A stretch of DNA of 64,000 bases, from positions 1,776,001 to 1,840,000 of the forward strand of contig NZ_CP012946.1 in NCBI RefSeq assembly GCF_001402875.1. Direction: 5' to 3'. The translations under genes were made by a program, and so were the position numbers. The number at the start of each line of letters is the position of its first letter. Position 1 is the stretch's first letter. This document shows, piece after piece, positions 55,923-64,000 of this stretch. The notes under the pieces are model-generated. The model did no database searches. It saw nothing but the letters and a program-made list of their open reading frames with translations, and was not told where the DNA came from. This DNA comes from Blastochloris viridis (GTDB lineage Bacteria > Pseudomonadota > Alphaproteobacteria > Rhizobiales > Xanthobacteraceae).

Positions 55923-56890
55923 CGCGTCACCACCACGTCGCCGTCGCGAAGACCGGACAGGATCTCGACTCCGCCGTCGCGCATTTCCCCAGGCTGGACG
56001 ACGGCTTCGGTGCCGTCGCTCAGGCGAACGAAGTTCGCGCCGGCACGGGCATAGACCGCGGACACCGGCACAACGATGGCGCTGCGCTGGCCGGTGGTCA
56101 CGTAGACGCGAGTGCGCTCGCCGGCGAAATAATTGCCGAGACCTTCGACATCGACGTCGGCGACGACAAGGCCGCCCTGGATTTCGGGATAGACGAGACG
56201 AACGCGTCCGGTCCGCAGCGCTTCCTCGCCATTGGCGCCAAGGCCGCGGGCGCCAATCCGGACAAGGTCGCCGGCATGAATCGACTGGGCGTGTCGCTCG
56301 GGCAGCCGCAGACGGAGAATGTAGCGGTCCTCGGCCAATGTCGCGATGGTCTCGCCGGCCAGCACCACCCGCCCTTCCGACACCGGAACCGTCAGCACCC
56401 GGCCCGCGCCTGGGGCGAACACCGTGCCCTCCTTCATCTGCTGCTCGATCACGCTGCGCTCGGCCTGCATGGCGGCAAGCGTCAGCGTCGCGACGTCCAG
56501 CGAAGTGCTGGCCTGGTCAAGCTGGGTTTGCGAGCTGACGCCGCGGCGTTTCAGCTCGGCGATGCGGTCGAAATCCGCCTTGGCCTGGTCGCGCTGCGCC
56601 TGCTGCGAGCGAATACGCTGATCGGAGGCCTGCATCTGCAGCACCAGCTTCTGGTCAGCCACCACGGCGACCTCGGCGCCGGCGGCGATCTGGTCGCCCT
56701 CCTTGACATTGAGCTGTTCGATGGTGCCGCCGATGCGGGCGCGGGCGACGAGCTGGCGTGCCGGCTCGACGGTGGCGAACACCGCCTTCCAATCCTCGAC
56801 CGGCACCGATTTGACGGTGACGTCCGCCGCCGATGCGACCAATGGAAGGAGCAGGAAAACCAGACTGACGACGAGCGAATGCGAGCGCAT
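55919..56890 (-). CDS. Efflux RND transporter periplasmic adaptor (MFP)
   Basis: The 323-residue protein has a signal peptide (RSHSLVVSLVFLLLPLVASA) and a barrel-sandwich/lipoyl half-motif (ARIGGTIEQLNVKEGDQIAAGAEV). A coiled-coil hairpin (residues about 85-150, rich in Q/R/A) and a second lipoyl half (EGTVFAPGAGRVLTVPVSEG) follow, then beta-barrel domains. It couples the RND pump to an outer-membrane channel. The start is preceded by GGAGGG, and only 53 bp separate it from the divergent regulator gene. Confidence 0.9.
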   Translation of the reverse strand: MRSHSLVVSLVFLLLPLVASAADVTVKSVPVEDWKAVFATVEPARQLVARARIGGTIEQLNVKEGDQIAAGAEVAVVADQKLVLQMQASDQRIRSQQAQRDQAKADFDRIAELKRRGVSSQTQLDQASTSLDVATLTLAAMQAERSVIEQQMKEGTVFAPGAGRVLTVPVSEGRVVLAGETIATLAEDRYILRLRLPERHAQSIHAGDLVRIGARGLGANGEEALRTGRVRLVYPEIQGGLVVADVDVEGLGNYFAGERTRVYVTTGQRSAIVVPVSAVYARAGANFVRLSDGTEAVVQPGEMRDGGVEILSGLRDGDVVVTR

Positions 56891-56915
56891 TGGGACCCTC
56901 CAGTTGGTTTGACAT

Positions 56916-56938
56916 ATACATTAGCGGATACTAATATA
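56916..56938. promoter_or_regulatory. Candidate operator for the SqrR/BigR-like repressor
   Basis: ATTAG-CGGATA-CTAAT (56920-56935), within TATACATTAG...CTAATATA, is an inverted repeat centred between the divergent MFP and ArsR-type genes. It overlaps likely promoter elements (TTGTTA and TATATG reading toward the pump genes). ArsR-family repressors bind such AT-rich palindromes, so it could control both directions. Confidence 0.6.
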
Positions 56939-56943
56939 ACAAG

Positions 56944-57294
56944 ATGGAACTTGAAAATCTCAGCGCGCGGGCGGCGGAGGCCGAGGCCTTTCTCAAGGCG
57001 CTCGCCAATCGCTACCGGCTGATGGTGTTGTGTGAGCTGCACCGCGGCGAGCGCTCTGTGGGCGAGCTGCAGGATATGGTCGGCCTCAGCCAGTCGGCAC
57101 TGTCGCAGCACCTCGCCCGCCTGCGCGCGGACGCGCTGGTGGCGACACGGCGCGACGGCCACACCATCTTCTATTCCATCGCCTCGCCCGGCGTGTCGCG
57201 GGTGATTGCCGTACTCTACGACCTTTATTGCGCCGACAGTTGCGGCCGGACGTCGTCGCGTCCGGCCGAGATCAAACAGGGGAAGACGACATGA
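56944..57294 (+). CDS. ArsR-family repressor, SqrR/BigR-like persulfide sensor
   Basis: The 116-residue winged-helix protein has the family core (LANRYRLMVLCELHRGERSVGELQDMVGLSQSALSQHLARLRADALV). Two cysteines, C30 and C96, are 66 residues apart. This is the spacing of the Cys pair that forms a tetrasulfide link in SqrR/BigR regulators; C100 is additional. The metal-binding ELCVCD motif of ArsR is absent. It is expected to repress its operon and the divergent RND genes until reactive sulfur species are present. It is coupled to the DUF2892 gene by an ATGA overlap. Confidence 0.82.
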   Translation: MELENLSARAAEAEAFLKALANRYRLMVLCELHRGERSVGELQDMVGLSQSALSQHLARLRADALVATRRDGHTIFYSIASPGVSRVIAVLYDLYCADSCGRTSSRPAEIKQGKTT

Positions 57295-57491
57295 CGCTCG
57301 ATCGCATCGTGATGGCCTTTGCGGGCACGATGGTCCTTATCAGCCTGGCTCTGGCGCACTTCGTCAGCCCGTGGTGGCTGCTGCTGACCGCCTTTGTCGG
57401 CGTCAACCTGTTGCAGGCCTCGTTCACCGGGTTCTGCCCGCTGGTCGTCGTTCTCCGAAAGTTCGGCGTTTCGCCCGGCGCGGCGTTCTGA
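57291..57491 (+). CDS. DUF2892 (YgaP-like) small membrane protein
   Basis: The 66-residue protein has two membrane helices (IVMAFAGTMVLISLALAHFV and WWLLLTAFVGVNLLQASF) and the family ending GFCPLVVVLRKFGV. It equals the membrane part of YgaP, whose rhodanese domain is missing here. Such proteins accompany sulfur-responsive ArsR regulators. Its start overlaps the regulator stop, so both are made from one transcript. Confidence 0.85.
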   Translation: MTLDRIVMAFAGTMVLISLALAHFVSPWWLLLTAFVGVNLLQASFTGFCPLVVVLRKFGVSPGAAF

Positions 57492-57559
57492 GCCGTCCGC
57501 TGGTTCGGCGCGATGGACGATCGGAAATCCAGCGGAGCATGCTGGCGCGCCGAAGTCCC

Positions 57560-57632
57560 GCCGCCGAAACGTTCCCATCCGATCAGCGCATTTCGGCGAG
57601 GCTTTCCCTCGACCGCGACCTGATCTGAAAAC
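57560..57632. repeat. Dispersed palindromic element, copy G
   Basis: GCCGCCGAAACGTTCCCATC, CGATCAGCGCATTTCGGCGAGG, then TTTCCCTCGACCGCGACCTG, ending TGAAAAC, follow copy B block by block. It lies between the DUF2892 gene and the convergent MarR gene. Confidence 0.65.
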
Positions 57633-57746
57633 AGCAGAATACCGAGGCCGGTCGCGTGCACGGCGTCGCTACGCGTCTGCGTAGCGCGCGCCGGCCTCGC
57701 CCTGGGATTCGCACGACATCGGCGCGCGGGTCGGCCGGGTTTCGTG

Positions 57747-58286
57747 TCACACCAGCCGCTGCAGCAGCGCGACCAATGTCTCGCGGCCGCCGGGGCCGAG
57801 GCGGCGGGCCAGTTCGCGCTCCTGCTCGTCCTGCAGCGCACGGGCGCGCGCCAGCAGGTCGTTGCCGGCGCGGGTCAGCACCAGCGCGTGCGAGCGGCGG
57901 TCAGTGGCCGACGGCATGCGCTCGGCTAGGCCGCGCCGCTCCAGCTCATCGAGCATGGCGACGAAGTTGGGACGCTGGATGCCGAGCGTCGCGGCGATCT
58001 CGGCCTGCTTGCGCCCGGGATTTTCGCCGATCACCAGCAGCACCGAATACTGCGCCGGCTTGAGGTCGAGCACGGCAAACCGCGCGATGAAGTCCTCGAA
58101 CACCGCGAGCTGCGCCCGTCGCAGCGCATAGCCAACCACCGCGTTGAGACCGGAGAGGTCGAGCGCGTCGGTATCGGTCGCCGCGTCGTCAGCCTCATCG
58201 ATCGCCGCGCTACGCGCCGGCGCACCGCCGCGCCGCGTCCCCTCCAGCGGCGCCACCGGCTGCCGACTGCCTTTTCTCACGCTCAT
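57747..58286 (-). CDS. MarR family transcriptional regulator
   Basis: The 179-residue protein has the MarR fold: dimerisation helices flank a winged helix (LKPAQYSVLLVIGENPGRKQAEIAATLGIQRPNFVAMLDELERRGLAERMPSATDRRSHALVLT, given here as segments only: recognition helix RPNFVAMLDELE and wing DRRSHAL). A basic, disordered N-terminus of about 45 residues precedes it. It is divergent from the ABC transporter/acyl-CoA dehydrogenase operon, as are MarR regulators of aromatic-acid or CoA-thioester pathways. The ligand may be a CoA ester (inference). Confidence 0.85.
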   Translation of the reverse strand: MSVRKGSRQPVAPLEGTRRGGAPARSAAIDEADDAATDTDALDLSGLNAVVGYALRRAQLAVFEDFIARFAVLDLKPAQYSVLLVIGENPGRKQAEIAATLGIQRPNFVAMLDELERRGLAERMPSATDRRSHALVLTRAGNDLLARARALQDEQERELARRLGPGGRETLVALLQRLV

Positions 58287-58354
58287 TGTCGCCTCGGATC
58301 GAACAGCCCGGCACCACCGCCGGCCGCTTCACGCCTTGATCTTATAATCGATAA

Positions 58355-58379
58355 TTGTTATGCGATATACCAATAACAA
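58355..58379. promoter_or_regulatory. Candidate MarR operator
   Basis: TTGTTAT (58355-58361) and ATAACAA (58373-58379) form a perfect inverted repeat with 11-bp spacing in the divergent region between the MarR gene and livH. It lies in an AT-rich patch that also contains ATAATCGATAAT just to the left. Confidence 0.5.
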
Positions 58380-58498
58380 GTTCGCCGGAAGGGACAGCCA
58401 ACAACACGGGCGTCCCCTGGATCGCAACGAATCCAGCCGACCGCGCCTGCGCGGTCGAACCCGAGCGAGGGGGAAGAAACCATGGGAGGCACCACACG

Positions 58499-59539
58499 GT
58501 GGACAGCACGATTCTGCTCTTTCTCCTTCAGGATGGTATCACGAACGGCGCGATCTATGCCCTGCTCGGCATTGCGCTGGTCGTGGTGTTCGCCGTCACC
58601 CGGGTGATCTTCATTCCGCAGGGCGAGATGGTCGCGTTCGGCGCGCTCACCTATGCGCTGCTGGAGGCGGGGCAACTGCCGGGCACGGTATGGCTGCTGC
58701 TCTGCTTTGGCGTTGCGGCTTTTGCGTTTGACCTCGTCGCGGCGCTGCGCGCGCGCGCCGGGGCCGGTCCGATCCTCAAGGCGGCGGCGGTCGATCTGGT
58801 GGTGCCGGGGCTGGCGGTGGCGGCAGCCATGGCGATTGCCGGCGGCGGCTATGGCACAACGATGCACGCCGCCATCACCTTGGCGCTGATCACCCCGCTC
58901 GGCCCCCTGCTCTACAAGCTGGCGTTCCGGCCGATTGCCTCGGCCTCGGTGCTGACGCTGCTGATCACCGCCGTCGGCGTGCATCTTGCGCTAGTGGGGC
59001 TGGGCCTGGCGGTGTTCGGCGCCGAGGGCCTGCGCGCGCCGGCGATGTCCGAGCTGTCGGTCGAACTCGGACCGCTACTCGTGTCCGGCCAGACCATCGC
59101 CGTCTACCTCCTCGCCGCCATCTCGATCCTGGCGCTGTGGTTGTTCTTCGAGCGCACGCTGTGGGGCAAGGCGCTGCGCGCCACCGCGGTCAACCGGCTC
59201 GGCGCGCGGCTGGTCGGCATTCGCACCTCGTTCGCCGGATCGCTGGCGTTCGCACTCGCGGCGCTGGTCGGCGCACTGTCCGGCGTGCTGATCGCGCCGA
59301 TGACCACCATCTACTACGACACCGGCTTTCTCATCGGCCTCAAGGGCTTCGTCGCCGCCATCATCGGCGGCCTCGCCAGCCATCCGGTCACCGCACTCGC
59401 GGCCCTGGCGGTCGGCAGCATCGAGTCGCTGGCGTCCTTCTTCGCCTCCGATCTCAAGGAGATCGTGGTGTTCAGCCTGATCATCCCGGTGCTGGTGTGG
59501 CGGTCGCTGACCGAGACCCACGTCGAAGAAGAGGATTGA
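58499..59539 (+). CDS. livH: Branched-chain amino acid-type ABC transporter permease (LivH family)
   Basis: With the GTG at 58499 (preceded by GGGAGG) the product is 346 residues. It is the LivH-type permease: [36 protein letters not shown] at the N-terminus and the inner loop [19 protein letters not shown] (EAA-like) near the middle. About eight helices are present. It works with the fused LivM-LivG protein encoded next. Related systems import amino acids, urea, aromatic acids or other carboxylates. Confidence 0.9.
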   Translation: MDSTILLFLLQDGITNGAIYALLGIALVVVFAVTRVIFIPQGEMVAFGALTYALLEAGQLPGTVWLLLCFGVAAFAFDLVAALRARAGAGPILKAAAVDLVVPGLAVAAAMAIAGGGYGTTMHAAITLALITPLGPLLYKLAFRPIASASVLTLLITAVGVHLALVGLGLAVFGAEGLRAPAMSELSVELGPLLVSGQTIAVYLLAAISILALWLFFERTLWGKALRATAVNRLGARLVGIRTSFAGSLAFALAALVGALSGVLIAPMTTIYYDTGFLIGLKGFVAAIIGGLASHPVTALAALAVGSIESLASFFASDLKEIVVFSLIIPVLVWRSLTETHVEEED

Positions 59540-59542
59540 CCG

Positions 59543-61309
59543 ATGAGCCCGCGTCTCGCACTCGGCGCATTTGTCGCCGCCCTCGTTCTCGTTCCGCTGG
59601 TGCCCGGCCTGCCGGTGTTCTGGATCACCTTGCTCGGCAATATCGGCCTTGCCGCGCTGGTGGCGATGGGCCTGGTGCTGCTCACCGGGGTCGGCGGCAT
59701 GACCTCGTTCGGCCAGGCCGCGTTTTGCGGGTTCGGCGCCTACGCCACGGCCGTGCTGTCCACCCACTACGGCTGGTCGCCATGGCTGGCGCTGCCGGTG
59801 TCGCTGCTGGTGTCCGGCAGCGCGGCGGTGGTGCTGGGGCTGGTCACAGTGCGGCTGTCCGGCCATTTCCTGCCGCTCAGCACCATGGCCTGGGGGCTCA
59901 GCCTTTACTACCTGTTCGGCAAGATCGAGATGCTCGGCCGCCATGACGGCATCTCCGCCATTCCGCCGCTGTCGCTCGCCGGCTTTGAGCTGACCGATCC
60001 GCGTGCGATCCATTATGTGATCTGGGGCACGGTGATCGCGGCCGCGATCCTCACCCTGCACCTGCTCGACAGTCGCATCGGCCGCGCCATCCGCGCGCTA
60101 CGGCGCGGCCAGTTGGCAGCGGAGTCGTTCGGCATCAATGTCGCGCGCATCAAGCTGATCGTGTTCGTCTATGCTGCGCTGCTCGCCGGGCTGTCGGGCT
60201 GGCTCTACGCCCACGTCCAGCGCACCGTGACGCCGACCCCGTTCGGCATATCGGCCGGCATCGAATATCTGTTCATGGCAGTGCTGGGTGGCGCCGGCCA
60301 AATCTGGGGTGCGATCGTCGGCGCCGGGCTGGTGACGCTGCTGAAGGAGGCGTTGCAGCGGCTGGTTCCGGCGCTGTTCGGCAACTCGGTTCAGATCGAA
60401 GGCGTGGTGTTCGGCATCGCGCTGGTGGCGCTGCTGCAGTTCGCCCGCGAAGGGCTGTGGCCGCACCTCGCCCGCATCCTGCCCGCACCGGTGCGGCTGG
60501 CGCCGAAAGCGGCGGAGGCGCTGGCCCGCCGCGCCTTTGGCGGCGACCGCAACCGGCCGCTGCTGGTGCTCGACGCCGCCCGCAAGCAGTTTGCCGGCCT
60601 GGTCGCGGTGAACGACGTGTCGTTCAAGGTCGGCCGCGGCGAGATCGTGGCGCTGATCGGCCCCAACGGCGCCGGCAAGAGCACCACCTTCAACCTGATC
60701 ACCGGCGTCACCAAATTGACCGCCGGTACGGTTCGGTTCGATGAGGCGCCGATCAGCGGAACCTCGCCGCAGGTGATTGCTCGCCACGGCATCGCCCGCA
60801 CCTTCCAGCACGTCAAGCTCAACCCCGACATGACGGTGTTGGAAAACGTCGCGCTCGGTGCCCATTTGCGCGGTCGCGCCGGCCTGATGGCCGCCATGCT
60901 GCGGCTCGACCGCCGCGACGAGGCGCGCCTGCTGGCGGAGGCGGCTTGCCAGATCGAGCGGATCGGACTGGCCGAGCACATGATGAAGCCGGCCGGCAGC
61001 CTCGCGCTCGGCCAGCAGCGCATGGTCGAGATTGCCCGTGCCCTGGCGATGGACCCCGAGCTCTTGCTTCTCGACGAGCCCGCCGCCGGCCTTCGCCACT
61101 TCGAGAAGGCCGCGTTGGCCGATCTGCTCGCCCGCCTCCGCGCCGAGGGCATGAGCATCCTGTTGGTCGAGCACGACATGGGCTTCGTGATGGGCCTCAC
61201 CGACCACATCGTGGTGCTCGATTTCGGCACCAAGATCGCAGAAGGGCCGCCCGACGCGATCAAGACCCACCCCGCGGTGCTGGAAGCCTATCTCGGAGGC
61301 GCGGCATGA
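59543..61309 (+). CDS. Fused LivM permease-LivG ATPase of a branched-chain-type ABC transporter
   Basis: The 588-residue protein joins a LivM-type permease (residues about 1-325; [25 protein letters not shown] and [21 protein letters not shown] loop) to a LivG-type ATPase (about 340-588). The ATPase has Walker A (GPNGAGKST, 373-381), signature LALGQQR in place of the usual LSYGxQR, Walker [12 protein letters not shown] and a switch His (LLVEHDMGF). Such permease-ATPase fusions are known in proteobacteria. It starts three bases after livH and overlaps livF, so stoichiometry is fixed by translation. Confidence 0.92.
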   Translation: MSPRLALGAFVAALVLVPLVPGLPVFWITLLGNIGLAALVAMGLVLLTGVGGMTSFGQAAFCGFGAYATAVLSTHYGWSPWLALPVSLLVSGSAAVVLGLVTVRLSGHFLPLSTMAWGLSLYYLFGKIEMLGRHDGISAIPPLSLAGFELTDPRAIHYVIWGTVIAAAILTLHLLDSRIGRAIRALRRGQLAAESFGINVARIKLIVFVYAALLAGLSGWLYAHVQRTVTPTPFGISAGIEYLFMAVLGGAGQIWGAIVGAGLVTLLKEALQRLVPALFGNSVQIEGVVFGIALVALLQFAREGLWPHLARILPAPVRLAPKAAEALARRAFGGDRNRPLLVLDAARKQFAGLVAVNDVSFKVGRGEIVALIGPNGAGKSTTFNLITGVTKLTAGTVRFDEAPISGTSPQVIARHGIARTFQHVKLNPDMTVLENVALGAHLRGRAGLMAAMLRLDRRDEARLLAEAACQIERIGLAEHMMKPAGSLALGQQRMVEIARALAMDPELLLLDEPAAGLRHFEKAALADLLARLRAEGMSILLVEHDMGFVMGLTDHIVVLDFGTKIAEGPPDAIKTHPAVLEAYLGGAA

Positions 61310-62019
61310 CGGCCCCCCTGCTCGATATCGCCGGCGCCTCGATCTCCTACGGCAAGGTCCAGGCGGTGCGCGGGGTGTCGCTCACCGTTGCGTGCGGCGA
61401 GATCGTCACGGTGATCGGCGCCAACGGCGCCGGCAAGTCGACCTTGCTAAACGCCGCCATCGGCGCGCTCGCCGCCGACGGCGCCATCCGCTTCATGGGC
61501 GAGGATATCACCCGGCTCGACGTCGAGGACCGGGTGGCGCGTGGCCTGCTTCTGGTGCCGGAGCGGCGCGAGCTGTTCTCCACCATGACGGTGGAGGACA
61601 ATCTGGTGCTCGGCGGTTTTCGCGTGCCACGCGGAATCGCCCGCGACACCATCGCCGAGGTCTATGACCGCTTCCCCCGCCTCAAGGAGCGCCGCGACCA
61701 GCTCGCCGGCACCATGTCCGGCGGCGAGCGGCAGATGCTGGCGATCGGCCGGGCGCTGATGAGCCGGCCGAAGCTGTTGATGCTCGACGAACCGAGCCTG
61801 GGGCTGGCGCCGCGCATCGTCGCCGACATTTTCCGCATCATCGCCGATCTGCGCTCAACCGGGGTTTCGATCCTGCTGGTCGAGCAGAACGCCCGGGCCG
61901 CCCTCGCCGCCGCCGACCGCGCCCACGTCATGGAACTCGGCGAGGTCAGCGTGTCGGGACCAGCGGCCGAACTCGCCCGCGACGACCGCATCATCCAGAG
62001 TTATCTCGGCTTTCATTGA
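61306..62019 (+). CDS. livF: Branched-chain amino acid-type ABC transporter ATPase (LivF family)
   Basis: The 237-residue ATPase has Walker A GANGAGKST, signature MSGGERQML, Walker B LLMLDEPSLGL and the segment LLVEQNARAAL. All are typical of LivF, including the Gln in place of the switch His region. It pairs with the ATPase half of the upstream fusion. No periplasmic substrate-binding protein is encoded in the visible part of this operon. Confidence 0.93.
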   Translation: MTAPLLDIAGASISYGKVQAVRGVSLTVACGEIVTVIGANGAGKSTLLNAAIGALAADGAIRFMGEDITRLDVEDRVARGLLLVPERRELFSTMTVEDNLVLGGFRVPRGIARDTIAEVYDRFPRLKERRDQLAGTMSGGERQMLAIGRALMSRPKLLMLDEPSLGLAPRIVADIFRIIADLRSTGVSILLVEQNARAALAAADRAHVMELGEVSVSGPAAELARDDRIIQSYLGFH

Positions 62020-62033
62020 TCGAGGACATTGCC

Positions 62034-63767
62034 ATGAGTTGGCGCGCGCCGATCGACGACATCCTGTTCACCCTCACCAAGGTCGCGCCCGGCCCCGATG
62101 GCGCACCGCCGCTCGACCGCGACGACCTCGCCATCATTGTCGATGAGGCCGCGCGCTTCGCCGAGGAGCGGGTGGCGCCGCTCGACCGCATCGCCGACAC
62201 GACCGGCGCAAAATGGGCGGACGGCACCGTCACCACCCCGCCTGGATTCCGCATGGCCTATGCCGACTGGGCGGCGGCGGGCTGGAATGCGGTGTCGCAG
62301 TCGGAAGAATTCGGCGGCTCCGCCCTGCCGACCGCGGTCGGCACCGCCACCATGGAGCTGCTGACGTCGGCCTGCATGTCGCTGTCGACCCTGCCGGTGC
62401 TGTCGCAGGGCGCCGCCGACGCGTTGGAGGCCCACGCCTCCGCCGAGCTGAAGGCACTCTATCTGCCCAAGCTGATCTCCGGCGAATGGACCGGCACCAT
62501 GAACCTCACCGAGCCGCAAGCCGGCTCGGACCTCGCGCTGCTGCGCACCAAGGCGGTGCCTGCGGGCGATGGCACCTACCGCATCACCGGATCGAAGATC
62601 TTCATCACCTTCGGCGAGCACGATCTCGCCACCAACATCGTGCATCTGGTGTTGGCGCGCCTGCCCGATGCGCCCTCGGGCGTGAAGGGCATCTCGCTGT
62701 TCGTGGTGCCGAAATTCCTGCCCAATCCGGACGGCGCGCCCGGCGGCCGCAACGACGTGCGCTGCAGCGGCATCGAGCACAAGCTCGGCATCAAGGGCTC
62801 GCCGACCTGCACCATGGTGTTTGGCGATGGCGGTGGCGCGGTCGGCTGGCTGGTCGGCGAGCCGCACAAGGGCCTTGCCTGCATGTTCACCATGATGAAC
62901 AAGGCGCGCCTCCTCACCGGCTTGCAGGGCGTCGCCATCGCCGAGAAGGCGACCCAGCTGGCGCAGCGCTACGCGCTGGAGCGACGCCAGGGCAAGGCCG
63001 CCGGGTTCGACGGCGCGGCACCGATTGCGGCACACCCGGACGTGGCGCGCACGCTGGCGCGCATTCAGGCGCTCACGGTTTCGATCCGGGCGCTGGCCTA
63101 TTCGGCCGCGGCGGCGATCGACCGCGCGGCAACCGCCGACACCGACGAGGCTCGCGCGCGCGCCGAGCTGCGCGCCAGCCTGCTGACGCCGATCGTCAAG
63201 GCGTTCTCCACTGACGCCGGCTGCGAGGTGGCATCGAGCTGCGTGCAGATCCACGGCGGCATGGGCTTCATCGAGGAAACCGGCGCCGCGCAGCTGTTCC
63301 GCGACATCCGCATCGCGCCCATCTATGAGGGCACCAACGCCATCCAGGCCATCGACCTCGTCACCCGCAAGATCGGGCGCGACGGCGGCGGCGAGGTGGC
63401 GCGGGTGATCGCGGAGGCGCGCACCGACGCTGCTTCGGCCAGCATGCTGCTCGGCGGCTCCGCCGCTCGGGTTGAAGCCGCGATCGATGCGCTGGAAGCC
63501 GCCACGGCCCACTTGCTCGCCCCCACCACCGCCGAAACCGACCGGCTGTTCGTCGCCCCGGCCTATCTGCGCCTGTTCGGCATCGTCCTCACCGGCACAC
63601 TGCTGGCACGCGGCGCAGCACTGGCGGGCGAGGCGGAGGCGCACTGGCCGCGGCTGGCGCGGGTCCACGCCGAGGAACTGGCGGTGGAGGCCTCGGCGCT
63701 GCTGGCACAGATCGCCTCGCCCAGCCGCCGCGCCGAGGACTACCGGGCGCTCGCCGGGCTCGGCTGA
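62034..63767 (+). CDS. Acyl-CoA dehydrogenase (AidB/DmdC-like long form)
   Basis: The 577-residue FAD enzyme introduces a double bond into an acyl-CoA thioester. Seen are the FAD/substrate segments (TEPQAGSDL, IFITFGEHDL), the helical C-terminal core and IHGGMGFIEE. The putative catalytic Glu432 lies in IYEGTNAIQ. An extra C-terminal domain of about 130 residues follows, as in the DmdC/long-chain group. The ATG at 62034 has GAGGA seven bases upstream. Being the fourth gene of the ABC-transporter operon, it probably acts on the imported acid once activated to CoA; the ligase is not in view. Confidence 0.9.
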   Translation: MSWRAPIDDILFTLTKVAPGPDGAPPLDRDDLAIIVDEAARFAEERVAPLDRIADTTGAKWADGTVTTPPGFRMAYADWAAAGWNAVSQSEEFGGSALPTAVGTATMELLTSACMSLSTLPVLSQGAADALEAHASAELKALYLPKLISGEWTGTMNLTEPQAGSDLALLRTKAVPAGDGTYRITGSKIFITFGEHDLATNIVHLVLARLPDAPSGVKGISLFVVPKFLPNPDGAPGGRNDVRCSGIEHKLGIKGSPTCTMVFGDGGGAVGWLVGEPHKGLACMFTMMNKARLLTGLQGVAIAEKATQLAQRYALERRQGKAAGFDGAAPIAAHPDVARTLARIQALTVSIRALAYSAAAAIDRAATADTDEARARAELRASLLTPIVKAFSTDAGCEVASSCVQIHGGMGFIEETGAAQLFRDIRIAPIYEGTNAIQAIDLVTRKIGRDGGGEVARVIAEARTDAASASMLLGGSAARVEAAIDALEAATAHLLAPTTAETDRLFVAPAYLRLFGIVLTGTLLARGAALAGEAEAHWPRLARVHAEELAVEASALLAQIASPSRRAEDYRALAGLG

Positions 63768-63916
63768 GCGTCGCATCGCGGTCGCAGCACGGCCGCGCCG
63801 CGATCCCCGGAAACGCGTGAGCGCCTTTGAACCGTAATGGTGAATGGCCGGGCCTGTCCCGGCCGTTTCGATTCTCGCGCTGTGCCGACCGTCCAAGCTC
63901 CGCGGCATGTCCGATA

Positions 63917-63952
63917 AAAAGAGGGCGCCCGGAACGAAGCCCGGACGCCCCA
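63917..63952 (-). terminator. Rho-independent terminator for a gene entering from the right
   Basis: Read on the minus strand, GGGGCGTCCGGG-CTTCG-TTCCGGGCGCCC is followed by TCTTTTT, a textbook stem-loop plus T-run. It lies about 23-58 bp past the stop of the partial gene at the right edge. Confidence 0.8.
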
Positions 63953-63974
63953 AGGTGTCGTCGCCGCGAGAGCC

Positions 63975-64000
63975 TCAAGTGGTATCGCCGCGGCCGAGCC
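63975..64000 (-). CDS. 3' end of a gene continuing beyond the right edge
   Basis: On the minus strand the last codons would read LGRGDTT followed by TGA (63977-63975). The only support is the well-formed terminator immediately downstream. Seven residues are too few to identify the product. Confidence 0.3.

Noticed and set aside
52923..56054. 1043-codon open frame on the plus strand
   Set aside because: It is the antisense shadow of the RND and MFP genes; high G+C leaves the opposite strand open, and the translation is Arg/His/Gln-rich with no domain.
62013..63953. 646-codon open frame on the minus strand
   Set aside because: It is antisense to the acyl-CoA dehydrogenase, has a Gly/Arg/His-rich composition, and its start lies in the terminator region.

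Overview
The window is a high-G+C chromosome segment from an alphaproteobacterium, most likely order Hyphomicrobiales in the Bradyrhizobium/Rhodopseudomonas/Rhodoplanes/Blastochloris neighbourhood. The support is gene order (rlpA-dacC-tmk-holB-metG-tatD; pyrB-pyrC'-plsY-dprA-topA), a sigma-EcfG type stress promoter, HWE-family histidine kinase signalling, and several intergenic palindromic repeats that look like those common in that group. I assign the lineage from gene content only; no 16S or other marker is present.

Layout. 1-5.2 kb (minus strand): part of a type I-G (formerly I-U) CRISPR-Cas operon, csb1-csb2-cas3, with overlapping start/stop codons and cas3 running off the left edge. No CRISPR array, adaptation genes or csx17/cas8 lie inside the window. 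An IS5-type transposase remnant sits just upstream. 5.8-12.9 kb (plus): a tight housekeeping operon for cell-wall remodelling (RlpA, DacC-type PBP), dTMP kinase, DNA polymerase III delta', Met-tRNA synthetase, TatD nuclease and a metallo-beta-lactamase-fold hydrolase. 12.9-16.2 kb: repeat debris and two abutting insertion sequences (IS1182 and IS630 families) lodged beside the catalase stop codon. 16.2-19.0 kb (minus): stress genes (large KatE catalase, DUF892 ferritin-like protein) behind a sigma-EcfG promoter. 19.3-25.3 kb: MazG, a degenerate SoxW-like thioredoxin, an unknown secreted protein, HtpG, a cold-shock protein and biotin synthase. 25.4-27.1 kb (minus): an orphan FliK/FlhX-like pair.

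27.5-41 kb: PepSY membrane protein, Uma2 nuclease, GatA/GatC, a UPF0173 hydrolase, RuvX, PyrB with a dihydroorotase-like partner that lacks the catalytic HxH, PlsY, DprA and TopA. 41-44.7 kb (minus): a CheB-CheR-PAS-HWE kinase fusion followed by a stand-alone receiver. 45-52.4 kb: CsbD, a GNAT/DUF6916/tail-collar cluster, and a giant autotransporter with eight near-identical cadherin-like repeats. 52.7-57.5 kb: an RND/MFP efflux pair divergent from a SqrR/BigR-like persulfide-sensor repressor and a DUF2892 protein. 57.7-63.8 kb: a MarR regulator divergent from a branched-chain-type ABC transporter (including a LivM-LivG fusion) and an acyl-CoA dehydrogenase. This looks like an uptake and CoA-dependent catabolism unit for an unknown carboxylate.

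The most notable non-coding signal is a dispersed palindromic element with about seven recognisable copies between 27 and 58 kb, always between genes. The strongest candidates for little-described biology are the tail-collar/DUF6916/GNAT/autotransporter locus, the persulfide-sensor-linked RND pump, and the FliK/FlhX orphan pair.
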